DNA of 64,000 nt from Corallium rubrum (GCA_964035015.1 OZ036010.1:3135104-3199103), one strand, 5' to 3'; shown: positions 51,520-63,904, numbered from the stretch's first letter. The notes: generated by a model from the sequence alone, not told the origin. Program-made: numbers and translations.

Positions 51520-53300
51520 TCGAGGTCGAGGTGAATATCGAAATGGAGGTGGATGTCGAAGTGGAGGTGAAGGTGGAGGTAGAGGTGAGGTGGAGAGATG
51601 GATATGGAGGTGGGGTTGAACGTGGAGGTCGAGGTAGATATGGAGGTTGATGTCGAGGTTGAAGTGGAGGAGGGAGGTTGGAGTAGAGGTGGAGGTGGGT
51701 GTAGAGGTGGAGGTGGGTGTAGAGGTGGAGAGAGAGGTGGATGTGGATGTATATATAGGTCGATGTAGACATCGACATCAACCTCCCACCTCCACATTCA
51801 CATCGACATCAACCTCCCACCTCCACATTCACATCGACATCAACCTCCCACCTCCACATTCACATCGCATCAACCTCCCACCTCCACATTCACATGGTTG
51901 TAGAGGTGGGGCCGGGTGGATGTGTAAGTGGATGTGGAGGTGGTGGTGGATGTGGAGGTGGATGTAGAGGTGGGGGGTTGTACATGTGGAGGTCGATGTG
52001 GATGTAGAGGTGGATCTTGGATGTGGATGTGGATGTAGAGGTTGATGTGGATGTAGAGGTGGATTTTGGATGTGGATGTGGATGTAGAGGTTGATGTGGA
52101 TGTAGAGGCGAAGGTGGATGTAGAAGTGGAGATGTAGAGGTGGATGTGGATGTAGAGGTGGATTTTGGATGTGGATGTGGATGTAGAGGTTGATGTGGAT
52201 GTAGAGGCGAAGGTGGATGTAGAAGTGGAGATGTAGAGGTGGATGTGGATGTAGAGGTGGATTTTGGATGTGGATGTGGATGTAGAGGTTGATGTGGATG
52301 TAGAGGCGAAGGTGGATGTAGAAGTGGAGATGTAGAGGTGGATGTGGATGTAGAGGTGGATTTTGGATGTGGATGTGGATGTAGAGGTTGATGTGGATGT
52401 AGAGGTGGATTTTGGATGTGGATGTGGATGTGGATGTAGAGGTTGATGTGGATGTGGAGGTGGATTTTGGATGTGGATGTGGATGTAGAGGTGGATGTGG
52501 ATGTAGAGGTGGATTTTGGATGTGGATGTGGATGTAGAGGTGGATGTGGATGTAGAGGTGGATTTTGGATGTGGATGTGGATGTGGATGTAGAGGTTGAT
52601 GTGGATGTAGAGGCGAAGGTGGATGTAAAGGTGTAGATGTAGAGGTGGATGTGGATGTAGATGTCGATGTTGATTTAGAGGTGGAGGTCGATGTAGATGT
52701 AGAGGTCGAGGTCGATGTTGACTTAGAGGTGGAGGTCGATGTGGATGTAGATGTCGATGTTGATTTAGAGGTGGAGGTCGATGTGGATGTAGAGGTCGAG
52801 GTCGATGTTGATTTAGAGGTGGAGGTCGATGTGGATGTAGAGGTCGATATGGAGGTGAATGTGGAGGTGGGAGGTCGACGTGGAGGTGGAAGTGGAGGTG
52901 GATGTGGATGTAGATGTGGATTTGGATGTGAATGTGGAGGTGGAAGGTTGATGCTGATGTAGAGGTAGAGGTGGATGTGAATGTATAGGTCGATATGGAA
53001 GTGAATGTGGAAGTGGGAGATCGATGTGGATGTAGAGGCGAAGGTGGATGTAGAGGTGGATGTGTATGTAGAGGTAGAGGTGGATGTGTATGTAGAGAGG
53101 TGGATGTGTATGTAGAGGTAGAGGTGGATGTGTATGTAGAGGTGGATGTGTATGTAGAGGTGGATGTGTATGCAGAGGTGGATGTGTATGTAGAGGTAGA
53201 GGTCGATGTGGATGTAGAGGTGGGGGTGGATGTGAATGTGGAGGTGGGAGGTTAATATTGATGTAGAGGTCGATGTGGAGGTGAATGTGGAGGTTAATGT
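51520..53300. repeat. GGATGT/GGAGGT minisatellite, 1.8 kb, C-poor
   Basis: A hexamer-based array (GGATGT, AGAGGT, GGAGGT, TCGATG). From about 52010 to 52640 it shows a higher-order period of about 110-120 bp with gatgtagaggcgaaggtgga and ttttggatgtggatgtgg units. The segment 51770-51895 is inverted (cacctccacattcacatcg, four copies of a ~40-bp unit). It begins about 240 bp upstream of the gene B start. Confidence 0.95.
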
Positions 53301-53519
53301 TAATTAAATTGTTATTTAAACTGTCAGATTTTTGCCACAGAATTGTTAAAATTGTCGTTAGCCGGCAACCGTTAGAAAACATATTCTGTAGCAATACTAG
53401 ACCAATAAGGGATGACTGTTACTGGATCCTGGGAAGAACAGTTCAGTATAGTCATTAGAGTAATATAGGCTTATCTTTTTCGAATGATTATTGTGGGACA
53501 GTGAACTCGGGTGGGGAAT

Positions 53520-53778
53520 AATATTAAGGTGTTACTCCAAGTGACGAACCATATCTGACAAGTAGAGAAAACTCTACTTGCCGCGGCTGGGATTCGAACC
53601 CACGACCTTTGGTTTACTAGTCCGATGCTCTACCAACTGAGCTACAGGTCATGCAGTTGGTAGAGCATCAGACCAGCAGTAAACCTAAGGTCGCGGGTTT
53701 GAATCCCAGCCGGGCCAAGTAGAGTTTTCTCTGCTTGTCTAGTATGGTTTGTTACTCGGAGTAGCAACTTAATATTAT
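53520..53778. repeat. Foldback of two tRNA-like SINE halves
   Basis: The minus-strand half (53580-53645) has A-box TAGCTCAGTTGGTAGAGCA and B-box GGTTCGAATCC. The plus-strand half (53651-53712) has AGTTGGTAGAGCATC and GGTTTGAATCC. Outer arms gacaagtagagaaaactcta and tagagttttctctgcttgtc, plus ttactcc/ggagtaa, extend the palindrome. Acceptor-stem pairing is imperfect, so I do not call a tRNA gene. Confidence 0.8.
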
Positions 53779-53809
53779 TATAGACTTATCTATTATAAAG
53801 GTACTTTTT

Positions 53810-53905
53810 ATTTTCAGTGGTTCAATGGTTAGAGCGTCTAACCGTTCATTAGAAGGTTGCAAGTTCGAACCCTGTCTGGGGATCAGAAATCTTTTCTGAG
53901 TAATT
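53810..53905 (+). repeat. tRNA-derived SINE head
   Basis: GTTCAATGGTTAGAGCG (A-box-like) and AAGTTCGAACCCTG (B-box-like) about 30 nt apart, followed by ggggatcagaaatcttttct. Same family as 20975-21062 in the opposite orientation. Confidence 0.7.
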
Positions 53906-54249
53906 GAGCTTGACGAACGTCCACCAAAACGTCCACCAAACGTCTTTTACGTGGAGTTAAAAGTGAAAAAGATAACCTTTCTGTGCAAGACTTAGCTTTG
54001 TTGTGGTTTACAAGTTCTTTCTGGTTATCCACAGGGGTGTAATGTTCTTAGCTCTATGACGTTCCTATATGATCTAACGTGAACCCCCGCAACGAAACAA
54101 ATATGGGAGTATCGCCTGTTGAGTGGTAGAGTAAACTGTGCATGCTCGGGTGTGTAATCACGGCTTTACCTGTAAATCAGTTAACTAAACAGATGTCACA
54201 ACCTTTTGAAAATAGAAATGTTTCTATACTACGACTATATACTCTATAT

Positions 54250-54430
54250 AGTGAAATAAAAGTAGTGTGCTGCGTAGGCAGTGTTGAAATGCAAATCGAG
54301 TAAGGTTTGTCTTTTGAGTACTGCCGAAATTATTAAACGTAGTTTCTAACGTTTCTAGCGAAGGCCCTTCGTCAGAGAGAAACGTCGATAATTTCGGCAG
54401 TACTCAAACCTCACTATATTTCGATATATA
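54250..54430. mobile_element. Foldback (GCTTCGCTCGAAACG family)
   Basis: Begins AATAAAAGTAGTGTGCTGCG and has ttctagcgaaggcccttcgt at its centre. Flanks tatactctatatagtg and tatacctctatagtcg look like a decayed target duplication, as in the 38203 copy. Confidence 0.75.
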
Positions 54431-54529
54431 CCTCTATAGTCGAATCTATCTGAGTGTCCACCTTTTGTAAACGACTATATCTCTTAAGCGAACTAAACTA
54501 AATTTTTGAGGGCCACAAGTTCATTAGCC

Positions 54530-54900
54530 TCTTTTAGTTATTCAGTGCTGCTAGGTTTTAACCTGACTTTGAAACTTGGACCTCTCCCTGTGTTGAATAA
54601 AATCGTCTGGCGTTAGCCAGAATAAAATACTAAAGACTCGTCTTCAGGCTTCAAAGTGTTAAAGAGATAGGTTTTAATACTTTGAGGCCTGGATTGGAAC
54701 TCTCCCTGTACTGAATAAAATCCGGCGTCTGGCGTTAGCCAGAATAAAATACTGAAGACTCGTAGTCAGACTTCAAAGTGTTAAAGAGATAGGTTTTAAC
54801 ACTTGAGGCCTGGAACTCTCCCTGTACTGAATAAAATCGTCTGTCGTTAGCCAGAATAAAATACTCGTCATCAGGCTCAGTCAAAGTGTTAAAAAAGATA
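54530..54900. repeat. Three-unit tandem of the CTGGCGTTAGCCAG repeat
   Basis: Units of about 125 bp read ggcctgga, ctctccctgt, gaataaaatcgtctggcg, ttagccagaataaaatact, gactcg, cttcaaagtgtt. They share the palindromic TCTGGCGTTAGCCAGA core. Confidence 0.85.
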
Positions 54901-55043
54901 GGTGCCTTACGATGTATAGAACATCTTAAAGGTCGTGAACTGCTGAGATTTTAAAGAACAAAATACTGACATTTCGAGCCCTTCAGTTCTTAATTCGCAT
55001 GCCAAGGGCTTTGACTCTAAACTACCATTTCCATTACGAGAAG

Positions 55044-55312
55044 CTTAAAAACAGCGTTTTACACGCGTCTTGCGTTTTACATGCGCTTCGCGTTTTACGC
55101 ACGTCTTGCGTTTTACACGCATTTTGAGTTTTACACGCGCCTCGCGTTTTACACGCCTTTTTGGGTTTTACACGCGTCTTGCGCTTTACACGCGCCTCTC
55201 GTTTTACTCGCGTTTCACGAGCGTCTCGTGTTGTACACCCGTTTTACGTTTTACACGCGTCTCTCGTTTTAAACGCGTTCTTGTTTACCCGCGTTTTACA
55301 TTTGTTAGTCAT
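55044..55312. repeat. ~17-18-bp minisatellite (TTTTACACGCGTCTCGCG)
   Basis: About 15 degenerate units rich in CpG, in strong contrast to the AT-rich surroundings. Short open frames on both strands are artefacts. Confidence 0.92.
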
Positions 55313-55554
55313 TAGAATTATGGTAAAATGTACAGCAGCAACTTTTTTGCCATGGTAAATTAAAATTATCAAAATCGTAAGAATTTTTTTCTTTATTTTA
55401 GAGGAAGATGTCGGGTAAAGTTTTGTCATTTGGTGGACGTAATAAATGTGAAAACGTTTGTAAAATACGAACGACGCCTGAGTGCAAAGATTAAGAGTAG
55501 TTGTAAAAATGGCGATTAATTTGCCTCTGGTAAGTAAAATATATGAAATGTATA

Positions 55555-55556
55555 TT

Positions 55557-55619
<63 letters not shown>

Positions 55620-55768
55620 GAGCATATCAAAAGACAAACAATGAGCATATATAAGAAAGATAATCAATAAGAAAGATAATCATGTGATCAAAAATTAGCC
55701 AATCAGATAAAAATAACAACAACAAAAAATGAAATGCGAAAAAATTAGCCAATTGCTCTGATATAGGC

Positions 55769-55853
<85 letters not shown>

Positions 55854-55855
55854 TT
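55555..55855. repeat. Two (AT)n arrays
   Basis: TA arrays at 55555-55617 and 55768-55851 with 150 bp of AT-rich DNA between them. Confidence 0.93.
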
Positions 55856-55859
55856 CCTA

Positions 55860-56680
55860 GGAATTTGAACTAACTTTATTTATACTGGATAACCCTGTCA
55901 ATCATATCTAAACTGTTCTGCCCTAGCGGACCATCTTTCATTAGTCCAGTGTTACTACAGAGGAGAAAACTAACTTCATATATACTGGGTAATCCTATCA
56001 GTCATATTAAAACTGTTTTCCTCAGAGGTCTAGTAAGGACCATCTCTCAATCTCTCATTAGTCCAGTGTTACTACAGGGTAACTGGATGACCCTCCAGGG
56101 ACGTAGCCAGGATTTTGAAAGGGGGAAGCCGAAATCAAAATAAATTTTTAGGGTGGTCCGGGGGCATGCTCCCCCGGGAAATTTTGAAATCGAGAGTCGC
56201 TGAAATGCCATTTCCTGGCTTTTGGAAGAAGATTTACAGACTCTAAAGGTTAAAAAACGTCATATAAAATACTCAAAACACGCAAACGTTACATAAATAC
56301 TCAAATTGCACACACTCAGTAGATTGAATACACTGTTTACAGTTTATTGCTTTGACACAATTCATATTGGATCAGTTTTGTAGTTACATGTCTGTTGTTT
56401 TTATATCAAAAGGGGGGGAGCCGCGGCTCCCCTAGCTCCCCCCCCCCCCCCCGGCTACGTCCCTGTGACCCTCCCCAGAGATCAGGACCATCTCTCAACC
56501 TCTCATTAGTCCAGTGTTACTACAGGGGGTAACTTTATATATACTGGATGACCCTCCCCTGAGATCTAGTAAGGACCATCTCTCAATCTCTCATTAGTCC
56601 AGTGTTACTACAGGGGGTAACTTTATATATACTGGATGACCCTCCCCTGAGATCTAGTAAGGACCAAGGGCGGCGGAACC
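55860..56680. repeat. SINE cluster interrupted by a hAT element
   Basis: Four partial copies of the tccagtgttactacag / ctttat.tatactgga family in tandem (55860, 55965, 56465, 56555 on). The third is split by the element at 56096-56465. Confidence 0.8.
56096..56465. mobile_element. Non-autonomous hAT-like element, 370 bp
   Basis: Termini CAGGGACGTAGCC and GGCTACGTCCCTG, with an exact 8-bp duplication TGACCCTC (56088-56095 and 56466-56473). The neighbouring uninterrupted SINE copy reads tggatgaccctcccctgaga, giving the empty site. No transposase. Confidence 0.88.
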
Positions 56681-56889
56681 AGGGGGTAGGGGGCAAAAGC
56701 CCCCAAGAGGATGCATCTATAGGGGGGCTAAGCCACCCTACCCAGCACATACCCACATACACAGTACACTGATACACAGACAGATACTTCTGAGTTCTGA
56801 CTTCTGTGACCTGTCGACTACTCAAAAACTGAACTTACCTGTTGTAAAACTGATATATAAGGTGATGGTCAATTTGGTTCAATTATTAT

Positions 56890-57235
56890 TTGTTAGCTTT
56901 TTATTTATTTATTTATTTATTAAGCTTCGCCAGAACATTTAACATACACAAAAACAATAAGTACATAAATACATACATACATACATACATACATACATAC
57001 ATACATACATACATACATACATACATACAAATTGGCTGGGATACCACAACAGCTTTCGCCAATTACTGTGGACCAGCTTATTCTCGGAAGAGGTTAGATG
57101 GGATGACTCTCTGGAACCTTTTCCGAAGATGTAGCCTTACGAAGTATGGAATTTAATGAAAACAATTCCCAACACCCCCTTAACCCTAACCCCTAATCCC
57201 CCTAAAGGACCCCTAACCCTAACCTCAAAAGTGTG
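56890..57235. repeat. (TTTA)n, (CATA)n and telomere-like CCCTAA words
   Basis: A (TTTA)n at 56898-56920, (CATA)n at 56968-57028, then degenerate CCCTAACCC words at 57170-57225 resembling the metazoan telomere repeat. Confidence 0.75.
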
Positions 57236-57995
57236 GATAGTGAACAATAAAATTAGAGGGGAGCCTGGGAACAAGAAATATGTAATAACAACATGGAACG
57301 AAGCAGTGGGGCGGAACGATGAGATCTAGTGCGAGTTGTTTTTCAAATAATCTTGATAGCTGCAGTTTTAAAATACCAATTTTTCATAAAAGATGCAAAC
57401 AAATCAAATAGACACACATAGACATAGACATAGACATGGCAACAAGATGATGTTATATCAGAATCTGCATGAGGAAACTTTTAATTGGATTTGGCGATTG
57501 CTTTTTGTCGTTTTTGAAAAGAGAGACTCTACTTTCTAAACACAAGAAAAAATTTAGATTCTGTTCAAAGTGCTCTTAACATGCAGGAAAGACCAATGAT
57601 TTTAGAACGCAAAAATTTCAAAAAAATTGGAGGGGGGGGGGGGGGGACACGCTGTAGGACATCCCCAGAATGCTAGGGTTATCCCTTGAGCTGTCAAAGT
57701 CTACGTCCACGCCCCTTTAACTGGGGGGTGAGGGGGGCGCAAGACCCTCAATCTCCTGAAATTTTGGATTTCTAGGGTCTCTGAAACACTATTTCCTGCA
57801 TTTTGAGGCAAGTAGTTAGAGCAATCTGAAAGCCATAAATTACATAATTTTGTTTAAATCAAACCAGAACATAGAATGATACACATAAACTACATAGTAC
57901 TAGAAAAATGAAAAGGACCGTTGCAATTTCTAATGTTTGTAATTAATTGATCTGTAGTGCATGATTAACTTCTGTAGTTCATGATTAACTTTGTA
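57236..57995. other. Non-coding stretch with dispersed repeat pieces
   Basis: Poly(G) at 57631-57646 and pieces of the gaaacactatttcctgcatttt dispersed repeat (57540-57890), also seen near 6.3-6.4 kb (attacataattttgttgaaa). No exon. Confidence 0.55.
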
Positions 57996-58053
57996 ATTAT
58001 TTTTGTTATTTTTTTTATATACATGGACGAGCACTTTTTGTGCCAATAGACTC

Positions 58054-58600
<547 letters not shown>

Positions 58601-58625
58601 GCATAGGCAGATTGAAGAACAACGA

Positions 58626-58631
58626 TTTATT
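58626..58631 (-). terminator. Possible poly(A) signal of gene C
   Basis: AATAAA on the minus strand, about 160 nt beyond the gene C stop codon. Confidence 0.5.
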
Positions 58632-58790
58632 TCGCCAAGAAAAGCATTAATTTTACATCTGTTTTAAAGAAAGTGTAAAGTTTTTGCGACAAATGTTTAT
58701 CTCCATTCATTCGGACGTGCGGGCTGTAAAATTTGCGAGTTATTTTGGAAAAATCGGAGATTTGAGAACAACAATTGTAGCAAATTAATT

Positions 58791-59546
58791 TTACAATTCC
58801 ATTCGGGCCTGTGTTTCCATGACGTTGAGCTGTTTAATTTGCGACAGCGACACATCGATACTTTTGGAAAACTCGGCAACTTCTTGAAAGTTTTGGGCTT
58901 GACTACTAGTTAACATGCTTTCGAAGTTTCCCTTGATCAAGGTCAGTTGCTGGTCAATGACTCTATACTGGTCAGCAGTTGCTTGACGTTGATAGATTGG
59001 TCTGATGAGAGTAATTTCCGAAGTAACATTAGCCATAATGTCACCGGTTTGAGGGATCGAGATTTGGTCGTCTCCTGTCAGATTCTTGTTAGCTTCAGTT
59101 TGTAAATCGGCCAGAACACTGTTATTCAATGTCGTTGATTGCATGGTTGAGTTTAGGGTTGTCAGATGATCTGTCGTATTCTGAATTGCTTCTGGTAGCG
59201 TTGTGTTTAGACTGGTTTCGGAGTCTGAAATCTTTTTCCCTCGTGCAACCAGATCGGTTCCACTCCGCTTTCCTGCCAGAACTTCCACATCGTGTTCGAC
59301 TCTCATGACGCGCACCTCGAAAGTCATTCGCGTCCCGGCGCCCTGAAGCTCGCCAACATCGTTCTCGGCTTCGGGAACACCAGAGTTCATCTCGTTATGG
59401 ACGTCGACCAGGCTGTGCGCCAAATTACTTAGAGTATCATGGAATGCAATTATCGCATCGCGATCTGCGTCTCTTGTTGAGCCAAGACATAGGTGGCTAG
59501 CAATGGCGAGAAGGAAGGACACCAGAAAAACTGTTAGTGAAACCAT
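58791..59546 (-). CDS. Gene C: small secreted helical glycoprotein, unknown function
   Basis: A single-exon frame of 251 aa. The N-terminus MVSLTVFLVSFLLAIASHLC is a clear signal peptide, with likely cleavage near CLG-STRD. The mature part has no cysteine, is rich in Glu, Asp, Leu, Ile, Asn and Thr, and shows heptad-like hydrophobic spacing (for example 200-245), suggesting long amphipathic helices or a coiled coil. Six potential N-glycosylation sites are visible (NTTL, NTTD, NSTM, NNSV, NLTG, NVTS). Base composition and codon use resemble those of genes A and B and differ from the flanking repeats, which supports a real gene. I do not recognise a family. It could be an apolipoprotein-like or structural secreted protein, but nothing decides this. 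Confidence 0.65.
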   Translation of the reverse strand: MVSLTVFLVSFLLAIASHLCLGSTRDADRDAIIAFHDTLSNLAHSLVDVHNEMNSGVPEAENDVGELQGAGTRMTFEVRVMRVEHDVEVLAGKRSGTDLVARGKKISDSETSLNTTLPEAIQNTTDHLTTLNSTMQSTTLNNSVLADLQTEANKNLTGDDQISIPQTGDIMANVTSEITLIRPIYQRQATADQYRVIDQQLTLIKGNFESMLTSSQAQNFQEVAEFSKSIDVSLSQIKQLNVMETQARMEL

Positions 59547-59599
59547 CGTGTAAATGATGTTGTTACGAACTGTAGTTAGTTTGTAACGTCTTCATAAAC

Positions 59600-60130
59600 G
59601 ATCACCAGGTTATAATGAATACTTTGACCTGTTAGGGGCTTTATGAGGGGAACGAAACATTGGATGATCCAATGTGGGGTGTCAATGTGGTTCCTGGTAT
59701 CACGGCGCGTAAGAACAATCGCTCGCTGCACATACCAGCTTCACTCAAACCATTATTCTTAATTAGCTTCGTGCTTAGTTGACTTTGCCCAGTTGGTGGA
59801 AAATTTCTATGGCTGTTAATATGAAACTTTAGTTTTGTTAGAGCAAAGTGAAAAGGTGCTAAACTGCCGAGAATAGTTTTGATAACGAAATACTAAGGTT
59901 TCAAGCGGAACACTGCATCACATTTTACTCTGATAAAAGGCTTCGCTCGAAATGTTAGTATTTCGTTATCAAAACTATTCTCAGCAGTTTACCACTTTTC
60001 ACTTTGCTCTATCTGAAACACTGCCTGTACACCGCACTTTACATTTTTTAGATTTTTTATTAAGTTATTTATCGTATTTATTATTTTTTTCTATATCTCT
60101 AAGATAAAATAAAACATCTAATCGATAGAT
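59600..60130. repeat. Foldback related to GCTTCGCTCGAAACG family
   Basis: Arms at 59838-59895 (agcaaagtgaaaaggtgcta, ttttgataacgaaatacta) and 59950-60012 (complements), with ggcttcgctcgaaatgttag in the middle. The central motif is shared with the 38203 family but the arms are different. Confidence 0.75.
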
Positions 60131-60135
60131 ATGTT

Positions 60136-60342
60136 TTTATCTTATTTTATTTTACTTTAATTTTATTTTACTTTAATTTTATTTTACTTTAATTTTATTT
60201 TACTTTAATTTTATTTTACTTTAATTTTATTTTACTTTAATTTTATTTTACTTTAATTTTATTTTACTTTAATTTTATTTTACTTTAATTTTATTTTACT
60301 TTAATTTTATTTTACTTTAATTTTATTTTACTTTAATTTGCA
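60136..60342. repeat. 16-bp satellite (TTTTATTTTACTTTAA)
   Basis: About 13 nearly perfect tandem units. Confidence 0.95.
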
Positions 60343-62940
60343 TATCTTTGTCATTACATAATTTTTGACGTTCTTTTATTTACTAAGAATAGATTTGTTG
60401 ACGCAATGTTTTTGTGATTTTTTAATTTTACTATTAAGAATGGAAGAGATGAGAAGATATTTCGAATATCATATTAAATTGAAGTAGTTTTTAAATTGAA
60501 AAACAAAGAGTGTGAAATTAAAGAGTGTTTAATTAAAAGAAATTGATTATATGAGGATTAGACTATGTCATTAGAGTAATCTAGACTAGTTAGCAGGACT
60601 GGTTGCTTCTACGATCATTTTATGTATCTCGTTTACAAAGCGAAAAATTATTGGGGTTGTGATCGCGATCGGGATGATGTTGTGATCGCGATATGATGTT
60701 GTGATCGCGTTTACAAGTCATTGCGATTTCAACCGAGATCCGATGAGGCGGTGTGACAATAGGTCAGCGGAAATCCGATAAGACCGCCTTACACAACATA
60801 AGACGCAATGTGACCCATTTATAGGACGTTTTTAAACAAGCTGCGGCTTGTGTAAGACGCGAACATAAATCTTTGTATTTTTATACGAGTGTTTGGCATC
60901 TTGTGTAATGCATGTGTAATGCGTTCTATTTGTAAGCCGTATTTTATCAGTTCTCTTATAAACGGCTCTGTTGTCACCTTACTGTAATCATCGAATACAA
61001 TAGACCTTATTCCAAAATGGCTGTCGAATTAAAATTCTATTATATACATACAAATTAGCTCGTATGAACTCGTTTTTATGTGGGAAATTCAAAAGAAACT
61101 GAAACAAAACGATGAGTTATTCTCGCATTCTTGCTGTTTAAATTTAAGGTCCGTTTTTCCCAGTCTTCAACCGTATCGAGACGTAGCGTTTTCTTTTGTC
61201 TGCCCAAGAGCTCACAAGACAAAGGAGAACTTTCGTACGGTACGGTTGAAGTGGAAAAACGACCTTAAATCTATAATACGTAAATATTAAATACGCTATT
61301 AAATTTGATTGTAATGTGTGAATGGGTTTAGGAATAAGAATATATACATTGTATATGAAGAAGCTTTTTAAGTTTTTTAAGTTTTTTAAGAAGTTTTTTA
61401 AGTGAAAATGGGAATTTTTTTCGTTAATTAATTTTGTTCCGCCCTGGCAGGATTCAGAGATCAGATTTTGCAGGTTGAATCAATAAAGGACTGAACGGCG
61501 ACTGGTAACGTAACGCTACGATGATCTTTAGTTATATGAAACAAAATCACTTCTTTTCTTCCTTTAATATAACGAAAACTCTGCAGTAAACACCCACGAA
61601 AATATAAAAACCTGCATTTTTACAAGTCTGCCTGAATAGGTTCTTATATATCTGGTGTTTATTGGGAAATCAGGCTGTTTAGGTTCTTAATTAATTAGGT
61701 TCTTATTTTATTCAGGGGTTTAAACTGTTTGCTACTGTTCAGATTAGTACTTTAATTAAGCTCATTATTTCAGTCGTGTCACAGAAACTACAAATTCATT
61801 CAAAATCTAGGGGAATATAATACATTTTCCACAGTTTGTTTACGATGTTGAAAATGCTATTTGTTTAATTGGGCTGATCTTACACTGAAATAAGAACATA
61901 TTTTAAATCAGTCAGGCTGAATGCGTTCTTTTATAATGAGGGCCTAATTTCCAAATTTCAGTCTGTATGTTCTTAATCCACTAGTAAGGTTCTTATAAGG
62001 GCCGTTTATACGGCAGAATATATAAGCCATGTATATAATATAAGCAGTGATTTAAATAAATCGCGACCAGCTCGTGATAAACAGACTGTCACAATTCTCC
62101 ATGAGCCGTGACTAAAATAAGCCCTGGGTTGAAGCTAGTACAAGATAAACCGCCGTTGATTGATGATTTAGCCGGTTTAGACGAGCATTTTATGATCTGT
62201 TGATGTAGCTAGCTATTCTAGAATGAATCACTCTGTCTATTTATACACTTTGTTACTTTACATTATTGCCAAAATTTCGAATATAATTTATAACAGTGTG
62301 TCTGGTTTCCTTTTGGGGGAAAGCGGACACAAGGTTTCAACTGATTTTTGTTTTGTTTATTATTCTTTATAATATTAAACACATACTGCCTCGATTAGCT
62401 TTGTTATTTTGCAGTATTGTGTAATTTTTATATTTGTAAATTTTGTGTTTAAACAAATGAGTTGATTGATTGTTGTCCTCTATCATTTTACTGTTTATTA
62501 TTTACTTAGATTTTGTGTGTGATTTCATAATATTTTATTTACCATTCCATAATACACAACAATTATCATATTTTTTATTAGATGTTAATTTTTTGTTCAC
62601 TGTCATTTTAATATTTTAACAACAATAATATTTTAACACATCAACATTTAGAAAACGTTATTTTAGCTTATATAATAATTTAGGGAATTTAAAATTATCG
62701 AGTGTCGCTCTATATTCAAAGTTAGAATGCTAAACCATAGCATCTTTCATATATTATAACATGTATAAAATATCTTTCACCTCTTTTGATGTTTTAACAC
62801 TTTTACATTTTTTCATTCTGTTTGTAAATAACTTTGAACTGACAAAAACAAAAACTTAATATCTATTGTAAACTTATCAAGGTTTCTAGTAGGCCCCTAG
62901 CCCTATCAAATTATAGGATATTGATTGTATTGTATATAGA
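60343..62940. other. AT-rich non-coding stretch
   Basis: Contains short gatcgcgat repeats (60656-60715), an inverted repeat at 61140-61270 (aaatttaaggtccgtttttc and its complement), (TTTTTAAG)n-like text at 61365-61400 and scattered aggttcttat words (61640-62000). No convincing exon or known element. Confidence 0.5.
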
Positions 62941-62946
62941 CTTAAT

Positions 62947-63698
62947 AGCGAGGTTCAGATCACACTTCCACTACCACTACCGCTACCGCTACCGTAAATG
63001 TGGTTAAGCTGATGTAATGTTCGTTTTTTTCGTCCTGTATAATCGTAGTTGGTTTTAATCCTAGTACCGTAAAACACTTTCTTTTTGCACTAGGTTTAAG
63101 ACCTGCGAGCATTACTGAACGTAAAAACAATATTTGCCATGCTTAATTATATTATCGTATGAAATTGTCCTTCAGTAGCATATTGAGACTATAATAAAGT
63201 TAAATCGAATGAGGCCAGAGTAGCTACTGTTTAAAAATTTTAATGGATAAAGGTAAAAAGGTCAAAATACAGAGTTAAGCTTTCGTTGTGCTACAACATC
63301 ATCAGAACTACTAGATAAGAAAACAAGGAGCGGTATATATACAACTAAAGCGGAAGTGTAAAAATGTAAAATAGGTAGGTAAGGTATGTACAGCATAAAA
63401 ATATATGTAAAATACATGGAATAAACAAGATGTGAGAAAATGTAAACATATGTTTACATATGTTTACATATGTTTACATTTTCTCACATCTTGTTTATCT
63501 CGTAGCTCCTTGTTTTCTTATCTCGTAGTTCTGATGATGTTGTAGCACAACGAAAGCTTAACTCTGTATTTTGACCTTTTTACCTTTATCCATTAAAATT
63601 TTTAAACAGTAGCTACTCTGGCCTCATTCGATTTAACTTTATTATAGTCTTAATTATATTTGCGGTAGCGGTAGTGGAAGTGTGATCTGAACCTCGCT
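62947..63698. repeat. 750-bp foldback element
   Basis: Outer arms agcgaggttcagatcacact and agtgtgatctgaacctcgct, each followed by GGTAGCGGTAG-type hexamers (three-nucleotide CTACCG variants). Inner arms gaatgaggccagagtagcta and tagctactctggcctcattc run for about 150 bp, to a central tgtttacatatgtttacata repeat. Confidence 0.85.
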
Positions 63699-63904
63699 TA
63701 TATGGGCGAATTAATTAAATTTAAAAAAAAACCAAAAAAAAACATGAGGCTTCTTTTTCAGTAATAGCAGGAACTGGTTGTATCTATATTAAAAAGAACT
63801 CGCAGTGCTTGGGTTTTTCGTTTTTAATTAGATGCAATGCTTGGAAAAGAGGCCTTATATTGATGGATTGTATAAACTATAGTAGGCTATATTTACACTG
63901 AACA

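Noticed and set aside
52645-53394. Val-Asp/Glu and His-Leu repeat frames
   Set aside because: Minisatellite readings with no start, signal or domain.
53580-53712. Functional tRNA genes
   Set aside because: A- and B-boxes are good but acceptor and anticodon stems pair poorly and the two copies form a palindrome, as expected of SINE material.
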